Source: Bacillus sp. FJAT-44742
GTDB lineage: Bacteria; Bacillota; Bacilli; Bacillales; Marinococcaceae
Assembly (NCBI RefSeq): GCF_002797315.1
Contig: NZ_KZ454936.1
Location: forward strand, 2,179,645-2,243,644
Direction: 5' to 3'
DNA: 64,000 nt
This document shows, one piece after another, positions 16,520 to 25,638 of this stretch. Below the pieces are notes generated by a model. It did no database searches and was not told the origin of the DNA. It saw only the letters and a program-made list of their open reading frames with translations. How positions within the stretch are numbered: position 1 is the first letter of the stretch; every line of letters starts with the position of its first letter. Both the position numbers and the translations under genes were made by a program.

Positions 16520-17875
16520 ATGAGTATTGTTTTAACACAAGAACCAACAGTAGCAGCAATTAAAGAGACAATTGAAAAGAAAAATGTAGATCTTTTGCAC
16601 TTGCAATTTGTGGATATCGAAGGGTCTTTAAAAAACGTAACAGTAACTGCGGAAAAAATTGATGACGTAGTAGAAGGAAAAACAATGTTTGATGGCTCAT
16701 CAATCACTGGTTTTTCTACGATAAATAAATCTGACCTTTATTTGCAGCCTGACTTAAATACCTTTGCGGTGTTACCATGGTCGGAACAGGAAGGATATTC
16801 AGAAGCACGCTTTTTGTGCAGCATCACGAATCCGGACGGATCTGATTTTGAGGGAGACCCAAGAAATGTATTAAAAAAAACAGTAGAACGAGCTGCTGAT
16901 AGTGGTTACTCGATCAGTGTCGGGCCGGAATTGGAGTTCTTCCTGTTTGAAACTGACGAAAGAGGACTTCCAACAATGCAGACCCAGGACGTTGGCGGCT
17001 ATTTTGAGCCTTCCCCTTTTGATGAGGGAGAAAAAGTACGTCTTCAAATTTATCGTACACTAAAACAAATGGATTTTACAATTGAAGCTTCTCATCATGA
17101 AGTAGCTGAAGGACAGCACGAAATTAACTTTAAATATGCTGATGCTCTTGGCTCAGCAGATGCAGCAACTACATACAAATGGGTGGTAAAAACAGTTGCT
17201 AAGCAGTTTGGTTATCATGCATCCTTTATGCCAAAGCCAATTGGCGGGGCAAACGGAAACGGAATGCATATAAACCTCTCTCTCTTTGATATAGAAAAGA
17301 GCGAAAATGCATTTTATGATGCTCAAGCTGAGCAAGGGCTCTCTGAAACGGCTTATCAATTCATTGGCGGATTAATCCATAATGTAAAAAATTTCGCGGC
17401 TATCACTAACCCTCTTGTAAACTCTTATAAGCGACTTGTTCCTGGTTATGAAGCGCCTTGCTATATCGCCTGGTCTGCTTCCAATCGCTCTGCCCTTGTA
17501 CGCATCCCTGCAACCCGCGGAGCTGGAACACGGGTAGAAATCCGTTGCCCGGACCCTTCAGCAAACCCGTATCTTGCTTTTGCAGTGGTAGCCTCTGCTG
17601 GTTTAGACGGAGTCGAGCAAGAGCTCAGCCCAGGGGAAGAAACCGTTGACGATATTTTCAGCATGACTGAACAGGAACTTTCAGAGCGAGGGATTGACAA
17701 CTTGCCAACAAACCTTGAATCTGCCCTTCTTGCCCTAGAAGAAGGAGAAATCGGCAAAAATACATTAGGTGAGCATGTTTTCAACGAATATTTACAGTTA
17801 AAACATGATGAATGGAATGATTTCCGGACTACGGTTCATGATTGGGAGATCAGCAAATACCAAGCTAAGTTTTAA
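16520..17875 (+). CDS. glnA: Glutamine synthetase, type I
   Basis: Makes glutamine from glutamate, ammonia and ATP; cytosolic dodecamer. The 451 residues include MFDGSS, GPELEFFLF, EASHHEVAEGQHEINF, FMPKPIGGANGNGMH, NSYKRLVPGYEAPCY and IPATRGAGTRVEIR. It has the short GSI-alpha architecture without the adenylylation loop. At the position of B. subtilis Arg62, which is needed for feedback inhibition by glutamine, this protein has Thr67. No glnR precedes it, unlike the usual Bacillus glnRA operon, so it may be a second isoenzyme comparable to the stand-alone GlnA2 of halophilic Bacilli. Two TnrA/GlnR boxes indicate nitrogen control. Confidence 0.95.
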   Translation: MSIVLTQEPTVAAIKETIEKKNVDLLHLQFVDIEGSLKNVTVTAEKIDDVVEGKTMFDGSSITGFSTINKSDLYLQPDLNTFAVLPWSEQEGYSEARFLCSITNPDGSDFEGDPRNVLKKTVERAADSGYSISVGPELEFFLFETDERGLPTMQTQDVGGYFEPSPFDEGEKVRLQIYRTLKQMDFTIEASHHEVAEGQHEINFKYADALGSADAATTYKWVVKTVAKQFGYHASFMPKPIGGANGNGMHINLSLFDIEKSENAFYDAQAEQGLSETAYQFIGGLIHNVKNFAAITNPLVNSYKRLVPGYEAPCYIAWSASNRSALVRIPATRGAGTRVEIRCPDPSANPYLAFAVVASAGLDGVEQELSPGEETVDDIFSMTEQELSERGIDNLPTNLESALLALEEGEIGKNTLGEHVFNEYLQLKHDEWNDFRTTVHDWEISKYQAKF

Positions 17876-17887
17876 TGTGATTACTAT

Positions 17888-17925
17888 AAAACAACCATGG
17901 CCCGTAAGAAGCCATGGTTGTTTTA
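17888..17925 (+). terminator. Terminator of glnA
   Basis: AACAACCATGGC / GCCATGGTTGTT stem followed by TTTTAG. Confidence 0.85.
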
Positions 17926-18114
17926 GTATTATCATACTTTGCAGCAAAAGGTCTATATAGCTATATCATAATGTAAGTTTTGACGAAAAGAGCTTATCTT
18001 GTCGTATTTCTAAAAACGCATACAGAATGAATGATTGAATAAGTGATTCTTGGCTTTAAAACCTGGCTCTGGAAGAATGCTGCCAGTACTCCGCTTTATT
18101 CCGAGTTAGGCATT

Positions 18115-18897
18115 TCAAACGGACTCTGCAACTTCCACGGTTTCCAGCAGCAATCTAGAGTAAGGATGATTCAGCTCACTGACGTTCCACCTTTCGAAGA
18201 TATCGACAATTTCCCCTTGATACATGACTGCTGTTCGATGACAAACCCCTTTTATCGTTTCTAAATCATGAGTGATGAACACATAGGCCACCTTCTCTGT
18301 TTTCTGAATACAAGCCAGGCTGTTTAAAATGAATTGCCTGGCTCTTGGATCGATACTGGCAAGGGATTCATCGAAAATGATAATATCAGGTTGAACAGCT
18401 AGGGACCGTGCGATGCACACCCTTTGCTTTTGTCCTCCGCTTAACTCATGAGGATACCGGTTCAGCAGATCTTTAGAGATGCCAACCATTTCTGCAAAAT
18501 AGAACCACTTTGATTCCCATTGCTTCTTATCCTTAGGGTAAAAATTATAAAGAGGCTCTTGAATGATTTCTCGAATACTCATTTTCGGATGAAGGACGGA
18601 GTGAGAATCCTGCAGAACGAGCTGGATATGTTTAAACACATTTCTATCTTTCATCTGTTGAATAGAATAGCCCCCCAGGCGTATATCGCCTGCCGTTACA
18701 GGTTCTAGATTCATAATAAGCTTTGCCAGAGTGCTTTTACCGCTGCCGTTTTCCCCGACAATCCCCAGCGATTCTCCTCTATTCAATTGGAGGGATACTT
18801 GTTTGACTGCGTCAAATCGTTCTCCCCTCTCCCAGAATCGTTTTTTTCCCGAAAGCGGGTATTCCTTCGTCACTTGATCAAGTTCCAACAGACTCAT
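18115..18897 (-). CDS. ABC importer ATPase, NikE/OppF type
   Basis: 260 residues from the ATG at 18897 (AGGAGAGG seven bases upstream). Walker A GENGSGKST, signature LSGGQKQR, Walker B IIIFDE and the H-loop FITHD are present. The ATG overlaps the TGA of the preceding gene by four bases, so translation is coupled. Last gene of the five-gene importer operon downstream of a cobalamin riboswitch. No clear terminator was seen in 17926-18114. Confidence 0.88.
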   Translation of the reverse strand: MSLLELDQVTKEYPLSGKKRFWERGERFDAVKQVSLQLNRGESLGIVGENGSGKSTLAKLIMNLEPVTAGDIRLGGYSIQQMKDRNVFKHIQLVLQDSHSVLHPKMSIREIIQEPLYNFYPKDKKQWESKWFYFAEMVGISKDLLNRYPHELSGGQKQRVCIARSLAVQPDIIIFDESLASIDPRARQFILNSLACIQKTEKVAYVFITHDLETIKGVCHRTAVMYQGEIVDIFERWNVSELNHPYSRLLLETVEVAESV

Positions 18898-19610
18898 AAA
18901 GCAACCTCTCCTGAACACATTTCAATGACACGATCAGCATATCTCTTTACACTCTTTCGATCATGGGAAATCAGCAAAATAGCTAATGAGTAGTCTTGCT
19001 GCAGCTTTTTCATAAGTGTGAGTATCTTTTCACGGTTAATAGCATCAAGCGCTGTAGTCGGTTCATCTGCAATCAGAAGTTTCGGCTCTAAACTAAGCAT
19101 CATGGCCAAAAGAACACGTTGTCTCATCCCTCCGCTTAACTCAAATGGGTAGGCTCGTAATATATAATCTGGTTGGGTAAACCCCACTTCCTTAAGAAGT
19201 GTATGAAGTCGGCGTATGAGGTCTTTTTTCTTCCAGTTGCGATTTTGGTTGAGAGTTTCCACCATTTGTTGTTTAATAGTGCGCAGTGGATTAAGAGCAT
19301 TTAGTGAATCCTGTATTAAAAGCGAAATTTCACACCGTCGTAGTTTCTGCCACTGTTTTTCACTAAATGATACTACATTATTCTGCTGATATATGATCTC
19401 TCCTTCCGTCACTCTCAACTCTTTCCCAAGAAGGCCGACGATCGATTGTGCAGTCAAGCTTTTTCCGCACCCGCTTGGTCCTGTAAGTGCAACTAGCTCG
19501 CCAGTGCGGACTTGAAAAGATATCTCCCTCACTAGAGGTTGGAAACTCCCATTTTTATAATGTGAAACCTCCACATTGTTTACTCGCAGAAGTTCATGGC
19601 TATCAGACAT
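18894..19610 (-). CDS. ABC importer ATPase, NikD/OppD type
   Basis: 238 residues, short for OppD (about 330) but normal for NikD/CntD. Walker A GPSGCGKS, signature LSGGMRQR, Walker B LLIADEPT and LLISHD switch. The C-terminal extension that carries the Fe-S or oligopeptide-specific region of OppD is absent, which favours a metal or metallophore importer over a bulk peptide importer. Confidence 0.88.
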   Translation of the reverse strand: MSDSHELLRVNNVEVSHYKNGSFQPLVREISFQVRTGELVALTGPSGCGKSLTAQSIVGLLGKELRVTEGEIIYQQNNVVSFSEKQWQKLRRCEISLLIQDSLNALNPLRTIKQQMVETLNQNRNWKKKDLIRRLHTLLKEVGFTQPDYILRAYPFELSGGMRQRVLLAMMLSLEPKLLIADEPTTALDAINREKILTLMKKLQQDYSLAILLISHDRKSVKRYADRVIEMCSGEVAL

Positions 19611-19617
19611 ACGTTAA

Positions 19618-20442
19618 CTACCCCTCTTTCATCCCTGATTCACTAAACCGATCACTAAAAAGTTGGCAGATAAGAACAAACAACACAACTGCTATTCCTG
19701 GAAAAATCATGAGGTGAGGTGCTACCTGAAAGTAGGCGGTTGCATCCTTCAGCATCACACCCCACTCAGGAATCGGCGGCTGAACACCGACCCCTAAAAA
19801 TGAAAGCCCTGCAACCAGAAGCACGATTCGACCTAAATCAAGAGCAGCAAACACAAGTACTCTAGAGCTGATTTGAGGCAGGATGTAGCGGAAAAGGACG
19901 CGCAAAAGAGAGTTCCCCATCATACGTGAATACAGGATGTAATCTTCTCTTTCTTCTTTTAGTACCAAGCTGCGGATAAAGCGAACATATTCAGCCCATC
20001 GCACCATTACAATGGCAATAACCATATTCATCAAACTTGGTCCCAGCATCCCAATAATTGCAAGAGTTAACACAAAATCAGGCACTGCTAAAATACCATC
20101 TATCAACCGCATAAACATATGATCCGTCTTCCCTCGTATGTAGCCTGTCACAAGTGCAATGGGCAAACTGACGGTGATCGTGAAAAACATGATACAAAAA
20201 GAAGCAATGACTGTTACGCGTATTCCATAAATAATGCGGGAAAGCACGCAACGCCCAAGATGATCTGTTCCAAACGGGTAGGCCAGGTTAGGTGACATCA
20301 AGCGATTTGTCGTATCCACCGCAAGAGGATCGTGAGGAGCGATACCAGGTGCAAACAGGCCAGCTAATAAGATGAAAATAATCCCAGTGACCCCGACCCA
20401 CGTGCTGCCCTTAAGGTCTGGCATTCGCCATTGATAAAGCAT
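19618..20442 (-). CDS. ABC importer permease, NikC/DppC type
   Basis: 274 residues with an N-terminal helix, the HPLAVDTTNRLMSPNLAYPFGTDHLGRCVLSR block that marks DppC/NikC subunits, and five further helices. The cytoplasmic coupling loop EEREDYILYSRMMGNSLLRVLFRYILPQ (about 158-185) contacts the ATPases. Seven bases separate it from the ATPase gene. Confidence 0.88.
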   Translation of the reverse strand: MLYQWRMPDLKGSTWVGVTGIIFILLAGLFAPGIAPHDPLAVDTTNRLMSPNLAYPFGTDHLGRCVLSRIIYGIRVTVIASFCIMFFTITVSLPIALVTGYIRGKTDHMFMRLIDGILAVPDFVLTLAIIGMLGPSLMNMVIAIVMVRWAEYVRFIRSLVLKEEREDYILYSRMMGNSLLRVLFRYILPQISSRVLVFAALDLGRIVLLVAGLSFLGVGVQPPIPEWGVMLKDATAYFQVAPHLMIFPGIAVVLFVLICQLFSDRFSESGMKEG

Positions 20443-20457
20443 CCTGTATCCCCCTTG

Positions 20458-21390
20458 CTATGTTCGTAGACGCGGATCAATCAGAAAAAAGATTAAATCT
20501 ACTAGAATATGAATAGTAACAAACAAAACTGAAGCAAAAATAACATATCCCTGGATTACTGGGTAATCTCTCGCATTGATGGCTTGAATGATATAGTTTC
20601 CGAGCCCTGGCCAGTCAAAAATCCTTTCAACGATGATACTTCCTCCTACCATGAAGGCAAAACTTGTTCCAAGCATCGTCACCACAGGCATACTCGCATG
20701 TCGTAATACTTGTGTCACGTGAATACGTGTTGTTGATAAACCTCGAGCTTTTGAAGCTTTGATGAAATTTTGGTCCAACATTTCCAGCATGTTTTTTCGA
20801 AGTACCCGGGCATACACTGCCCCAATCCCCAATCCAAGCGTAAAAGACGGCAAGACGAGGTGCTCCCATCCCCCTCTTCCCATCGTTGGAAACCAACCAA
20901 GTTTCACAGAAAAAAAATAAATCATCAGTAAAGCAAGCCAGAAGGAAGGAATGGCAGCTCCGAAAAGAGCCATCGTTCTTCCCATCCACTCTATCCAGCC
21001 GCTTGAAAAAACAGCAGTCAGCATTCCGAGCCCTAACGTAACGACCAGCGCAACCAACAAGCCTCCTACCGCCAATTCTAATGTTGCGGGGAATCTGCTA
21101 AGCAACTCCGTCAGAACCGGGTTCTGTGACACGTACGAGTCTCCCCATTGCCATGTAAGAGCATCTAGGAGCCATTGGCTATACTGTACCCATAAAGGCT
21201 TTGTCAACCCGAGTTCCTCTCTTAATGCATGCAATGCTGTTTCTGATACAGGCATGTCATTGGTATGAAGTAAAATGTAAGCAGGGTCGCCAGGTGTGAA
21301 TCTCAACAAAAGAAACGTCAGCGTTGATACTGTCATCACAACAATCAAAAGATGAACCAGCCGTTCTCCTAAAAAGGTAATAAATCTCAT
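20458..21390 (-). CDS. ABC importer permease, NikB/DppB type
   Basis: 310 residues, six helices. TFLLLRFTPGDPAYILL and GLTKPLWVQYSQWLLDALTWQWGDSY are DppB/NikB hallmarks; the coupling loop is DQNFIKASKARGLSTTRIHVTQVLRHA. Its ATG overlaps the stop of the binding-protein gene by four bases. Confidence 0.88.
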   Translation of the reverse strand: MRFITFLGERLVHLLIVVMTVSTLTFLLLRFTPGDPAYILLHTNDMPVSETALHALREELGLTKPLWVQYSQWLLDALTWQWGDSYVSQNPVLTELLSRFPATLELAVGGLLVALVVTLGLGMLTAVFSSGWIEWMGRTMALFGAAIPSFWLALLMIYFFSVKLGWFPTMGRGGWEHLVLPSFTLGLGIGAVYARVLRKNMLEMLDQNFIKASKARGLSTTRIHVTQVLRHASMPVVTMLGTSFAFMVGGSIIVERIFDWPGLGNYIIQAINARDYPVIQGYVIFASVLFVTIHILVDLIFFLIDPRLRT

Positions 21391-22898
21391 GACTCCATTT
21401 CAATTGAAGAATGAATGTAATAGTATTCAATCGGGTGCGGTATAAACCCTTCTACACCACTTTTGGCCGCAAAAACTGTCTCTGGATAAACAATAAAAGA
21501 CTGTGGAAGATCCTCATTCAACTTCTCCTGCATTTGCACAGCCAAATCGTGACGTTCTTCAATGTCTGTCGTACGATTAAGATTCTCAATCATTTGGTCC
21601 ATCTCATCTGATTTATAGCTGCTTACGTTGGACGGGCTGGATGAGTGGTAAAAAATGTTCAGGAAATACTGAGGGTCACCTGTGTGAGCAGTCAACATGC
21701 TGTACATGCTGAAATCCCATTCTTCTGTAGTAAGAGCTTCATCAATGTTTTCCACCTGTCTTAGATGAACTGTAATCCCCTCGTTCAACAGTTCGCTTTG
21801 GATAATTTCACCCATAACCGTTAGTTCAGGCCGTTGTGGGAAAGTGAGCATTGTCAATTCCACAGGCTCTCCATCTTTTTCCCACAAGCCAGATTCTTCA
21901 TTCTTTGACCAACCTGATTCCTCCATTAGATCTTTTACAGGTATTGTTTCTTCCTCAACTCCTACCTCGCCAAACAGCAATACATCAGAAAATGGGCTAT
22001 AGGCCACTGTACCCTGGTCCATCATAACGGACCTTACAATCTCTTCTTTTGGAATGGATGCTTCTACGGCCTTTCGGTGAAGCAATTCTTTAAAGAACGG
22101 AGACTCCATGTTATAAAGCAGCATATGAGTTCGGAGCGATGGCGCGGTATGTACTTCTATTGCTGAATCATTCTCCAGCACAGGAATGTTATCCATTGGA
22201 ATATCGGCAGCTGCATCCACTTCTCCGGATTGTAAAGCCATTAAGCGCGTTTCTCCCTCTGAAATATAACGAATTTCTATTTCGGGTAATTTTGCATGTT
22301 CGCCCCAGTACTCATCAAAACGCTCAACAATCAATGACTCATCGATGTTAAACTCTTTTACCTTGAATGCGCCAGTAAGCGTAGGAAAAGAAGCTTCATC
22401 TCCCTCGACAGAAACATCAGCGATGATTGTTGAGGGGTCTGCCAAGTGGGGAATTAAAGCAGCATTCGGCTCGTTTGTCACCATCTTCAGTGTATATTCA
22501 TCCACGATTTCAATGGTTTCTAGTTGAAGCAAGTCAGCCGCTCTCTGGTTTACTTCAAGGGAATGTTCCAGTGAAGCCTTCACGTGTTCTGCATTCATTT
22601 CCTTTCCATTATGAAAAGTGACATTTTCCTGCAAATCGAAGATCCACGTATTGTCGTCTTCTTGTTTCCATTCTTTTGCCAGCCACGGTAACGGTTCAAG
22701 ATTTTCATCTAAACCAACAAGTGTTTCCGCAATTCCAGCTCGCATAACTTCCCAGTTCTCACTCCCATGAGGATCCAAATTTGCAGGGCTCCAAGGAAAT
22801 GCTACTGTGAATCTATTATCTTCTGCCGTCGTGTTCTGGCAAGCCGCTAATAACAGCAAACTAATTACTATAAAAAAGAAAGTCAAATGTTTTCTCAT
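21387..22898 (-). CDS. Substrate-binding lipoprotein, NikA/CntA/OppA family
   Basis: 503 residues with a lipoprotein signal (LLLLAACQ, lipid on Cys20) and the SBP family 5 signature (FDLQENVTFHNGKEMNAEHVKASLEHSLE). It captures the ligand outside the membrane for the downstream permease. Family 5 binds peptides, nickel chelates or cobalt/nickel metallophores. Cobalamin-riboswitch control makes a cobalt compound or corrinoid precursor the favoured ligand; residues alone do not settle it. Confidence 0.88.
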   Translation of the reverse strand: MRKHLTFFFIVISLLLLAACQNTTAEDNRFTVAFPWSPANLDPHGSENWEVMRAGIAETLVGLDENLEPLPWLAKEWKQEDDNTWIFDLQENVTFHNGKEMNAEHVKASLEHSLEVNQRAADLLQLETIEIVDEYTLKMVTNEPNAALIPHLADPSTIIADVSVEGDEASFPTLTGAFKVKEFNIDESLIVERFDEYWGEHAKLPEIEIRYISEGETRLMALQSGEVDAAADIPMDNIPVLENDSAIEVHTAPSLRTHMLLYNMESPFFKELLHRKAVEASIPKEEIVRSVMMDQGTVAYSPFSDVLLFGEVGVEEETIPVKDLMEESGWSKNEESGLWEKDGEPVELTMLTFPQRPELTVMGEIIQSELLNEGITVHLRQVENIDEALTTEEWDFSMYSMLTAHTGDPQYFLNIFYHSSSPSNVSSYKSDEMDQMIENLNRTTDIEERHDLAVQMQEKLNEDLPQSFIVYPETVFAAKSGVEGFIPHPIEYYYIHSSIEMES

Positions 22899-22917
22899 AA
22901 AATTCCCCCTTATTAAA

Positions 22918-22961
22918 CAAAAAAAGCACTTCTATCCCCGACACAGGGGTTAGAAATGCTT
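22918..22961 (-). terminator. Attenuator terminator of the cobalamin riboswitch
   Basis: Minus-strand hairpin AAGCATTTCTA-CCCC / GGGG-TAGAAGTGCTT followed by TTTTTTTG, placed between the riboswitch and the binding-protein start at 22898. It is the expression platform that would stop transcription when cobalamin is bound. Confidence 0.8.
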
Positions 22962-23003
22962 GTCTTCAACATTGAGCACAGTTTCGTTAAGAGTCACACG
23001 TTC

Positions 23004-23027
23004 TCAACAAACGCCGTACTGACGCAT
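23004..23027 (-). CDS. Putative leader peptide MRQYGVC
   Basis: An ATG at 23027 is preceded by AGGGAGGTGG at a six-base spacing, an excellent ribosome site. The frame runs MRQYGVC then TGA. It lies between the riboswitch aptamer and the attenuator. Sequences flanking it (22965-22972 and 23066-23073) are perfectly complementary over eight bases, so ribosomes on it could affect folding. Function not demonstrated. Confidence 0.4.
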   Translation of the reverse strand: MRQYGVC

Positions 23028-23071
23028 ACTAACCACCTCCCTATCCTCCCGTAGGTCTAACAGTGATGTTG

Positions 23072-23257
23072 AAATAGGCAGGTCTCCTGACTTAGGGTAC
23101 TCCCTTTCAAACCTTCCCAGGCAAAGTGCCCAGTGGTATTTCTGAAAGGAGTCAACATCATAGCTGACACCCAGTACAGTGGCGGGTCCGTGCCGGATTC
23201 TAACCGACTTCCCTTTTAAGCAGATTCAACGACTCTGGTCGTCTCTTGCACCTATTT
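23072..23257 (-). promoter_or_regulatory. Cobalamin (B12) riboswitch
   Basis: The minus-strand transcript has closing stem P1 AAATAGG/CCTATTT, GGGAAGTCGG...AATCCGGCACGGACCCGCCACTGT in the core, and the 3' B12 box AGTCAGGAGACCTGCC (23077-23092). All are in the order known for adenosylcobalamin aptamers. It controls the nik/opp-type importer operon, predicted to be off when cobalamin is plentiful. Confidence 0.93.
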
Positions 23258-23438
23258 CCGTACACTATTCACTTAAAAAATCGACAACAAAAACTATAAA
23301 ACTATTCAAAAGTTTAAAAAATCATTCTTAGTTTAGTTCTTTTCCTACAGTATGTCAATCTATCTTCTACTACGCTATATATACATTTCGCCCACCAGAC
23401 TTTAGTAAACTGGCTTTTTCTTCCTGGTAAGCCTCCCT

Positions 23439-25157
23439 TTACGCAAAGACATGCTGTGCCTTATGCAGGCCAGCATAATGGCCGTTTAAAAGGAGCAGCT
23501 CGTCATGCGTTCCCTGTTCTTCGATTCCTTTCTCAGTTACGACAATAATACGGTCTGCATGGCGTATGGTAGCAAGACGGTGTGCAATAACAAGTGTGGT
23601 CCGTCCTTCGGCCAGTTCGTATAGAGAGCGCTGAATCGAAGCTTCCGTTTCTGTATCAAGTGCTGATGTGGCTTCATCAAGAATTAAAATCGGCGGGTTT
23701 TTTAAAAACATCCGTGCGATCGATAATCGCTGTTTTTGCCCCCCAGACAGCTTTACTCCTCGTTCGCCGACAACAGTATCAAGCCCATCCGGCAGACTCT
23801 GAATGAAGCTTTCAAGCTCCGCCCGCCGGGCAGCCTCCCATACTTCCCAGTCTTCGGCATCAAGTTTCCCATACCGGATGTTTTCACGGAGGGTTCCGGA
23901 AAACATAAATACATCCTGCTGGACAATTCCGATCTGCCGGCGAAGGGAAGAAATTTCGATATCACGAATATCCACTCCATCTACCCGGATACCGCCTTCC
24001 TGAATTTCATAGAAACGCGGAAGCAGGCTGCAGAGCGTTGTTTTCCCCGCTCCAGAAGGACCGACAAAGGCAACGGTCTCTCCTGCTTGAATCGAAAGGT
24101 CAATGTCGCTCAAAATAGGACGATTTTCATCATAACCGAAGCCGACGTTTTCATACGTAATATCACCATGGGCCTGTTCCATCGTCTTTGCGTGTGGATG
24201 GTTTTGTATATCCGGCTCAGTGTCCATTAAGGAGAGAAACCGCTTGAACCCGGAATAACCTTTCGGATAACTTTCAATAATGGCATTAATTTTTTCAATC
24301 GGACGAAAAAAGACGTTCGTCAGTAGTATAAACGCCATGAAATCTCCAATCGAAAGAGTTCCTTGTACAATAAAATAGGCGCCGCACAACAGAACGAACA
24401 GAGTCATGATCCGCATCATCATATAGCTGAGTGAATTGTTGATTCCCATAATACGATAGGACAAGACTTTGACTTCCTTAAATTTCAAGTTATCTTTTTC
24501 AAACAGCTTTTGCTCATGCCTTTCATTGGCGAAAGCCTGAACAAGACGAATCCCTCCGATTGTATCTTCCACCCGGGCGTTAAAGTCTGCCATACGGACA
24601 AACATAGACTTCATTGCCCGAGACATTTTCCGGTTGCAATACACAACAATGAAAAAGAGAAACGGCACGACAAGAAATGTCAGCAGTGCAAGCTCTATAT
24701 TGATATAAAGCATGACAGAAAAAGAGCCAATAAGTGTCATTAGAGCAATGAAAATATCTTCAGGCCCATGATGAGCTACCTCTCCAATCTCAAAGAGATC
24801 ATTGGTCAAGTTTGAGAGAAGATGGCCGGTTTTATTGTTATCATGGTAAGTAAACGATAACTTCTGCACATGCTCGAACAATTCTGCACGCATATCAGTT
24901 TCAATATTAATACCAAGGCGATGTCCCCAATAGGTGACAAGATAATGAGCACCCGAGTTTAATATGTAGATGAAAAACAATGCTGCACTGGCCCACAAAA
25001 TCACTGACAAATTACCACCAGGAAGCAGAGTGTCAACGACATAATTTACAATTAGCGGAAAGGCCAGCTCAAGCAAAGCTACTAAAATGGCACAGATAAA
25101 GGTAACCGTAAATAGTTTTCTATAAGGCTTATAGTAACGGATAAACCTTTTTAACAT
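23439..25157 (-). CDS. ywjA: ABC exporter half-transporter (YwjA-like)
   Basis: 572 residues: six-helix exporter membrane domain (1-320) fused to an ATPase domain with GPSGAGKTT, the Q-loop IGIVQQDVFMFSGTLRENI, signature LSGGQKQR, ILILDEATSALD and the IAHRLATI H-loop. It works as a homodimer in the membrane. A Fur box upstream matches the iron-controlled ywjA gene of B. subtilis, hence the symbol, which remains tentative. The exported compound is unknown. Confidence 0.85.
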   Translation of the reverse strand: MLKRFIRYYKPYRKLFTVTFICAILVALLELAFPLIVNYVVDTLLPGGNLSVILWASAALFFIYILNSGAHYLVTYWGHRLGINIETDMRAELFEHVQKLSFTYHDNNKTGHLLSNLTNDLFEIGEVAHHGPEDIFIALMTLIGSFSVMLYINIELALLTFLVVPFLFFIVVYCNRKMSRAMKSMFVRMADFNARVEDTIGGIRLVQAFANERHEQKLFEKDNLKFKEVKVLSYRIMGINNSLSYMMMRIMTLFVLLCGAYFIVQGTLSIGDFMAFILLTNVFFRPIEKINAIIESYPKGYSGFKRFLSLMDTEPDIQNHPHAKTMEQAHGDITYENVGFGYDENRPILSDIDLSIQAGETVAFVGPSGAGKTTLCSLLPRFYEIQEGGIRVDGVDIRDIEISSLRRQIGIVQQDVFMFSGTLRENIRYGKLDAEDWEVWEAARRAELESFIQSLPDGLDTVVGERGVKLSGGQKQRLSIARMFLKNPPILILDEATSALDTETEASIQRSLYELAEGRTTLVIAHRLATIRHADRIIVVTEKGIEEQGTHDELLLLNGHYAGLHKAQHVFA

Positions 25158-25215
25158 TTTTATCTCCTCCCCTTTATCTGTTTTATCATAGCAGAAAAGA
25201 GAACGAGAACGTTAG

Positions 25216-25235
25216 TGAAAATGAAAATCATTATC
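25216..25235 (-). promoter_or_regulatory. Fur box upstream of the ABC exporter
   Basis: GATAATGATTTTCATTTTCA on the minus strand, close to the Fur consensus GATAATGATAATCATTATC; about 60 bases before the start codon. Confidence 0.75.
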
Positions 25236-25600
25236 AAAAAAGTTTTCTACGAGCGGTTGGTTCTTTGTGACCGAGTACTGAACTAAATAAACATTTATTA
25301 TATCGAACGACGTTGGACAATTCTGCTTAACCATGAAAGTTTCCATCCTAAACCTACAGTATATGCTCCAAAAATTGATCTTATGTCAACTTTTTGCACC
25401 GGACAGATGACCAACTTAAGCCCATTCGGTTTCTGCATCAGTAGAACGCTCTTCATAGACTACCTTCCCCTTCAACATATGTTTCACTTCTTCAGTAAAA
25501 AGCCACGAGGAAAATTAATAAAGTAGTAATTTTTAAAAATTACTACTTATAATCCCTATACCAGAAGAAAGAGGGGTACTAATTTAGCCCCCCTTTCTCT
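25236..25600. other. Intergenic region with perfect palindrome, possible decayed DNA
   Basis: No gene recognised. Short frames remain open on both strands (for example MKSVLLMQKPNGLKLVICPVQ... on the minus strand) without ribosome sites and may be decayed coding sequence. At 25521-25548 a perfect 28-bp palindrome has AAGTAGTAATTTTT as its left half. Confidence 0.35.
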
Positions 25601-25602
25601 TT
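25566..25602 (-). terminator. Terminator of the kdgD1-garD operon
   Basis: AGAAAG-GGGG / CCCC-CTTTCT hairpin between the garD stop and the AT-rich spacer; pyrimidine-rich sequence follows on the minus strand. Confidence 0.6.
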
Positions 25603-25638
25603 ATCTTATATGAATGTTTTAATTTAGTAATACATGAG

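Noticed and set aside
23736-24230. 164-codon open frame on the plus strand
   Set aside because: Antisense to the ATPase domain of the YwjA-like exporter.
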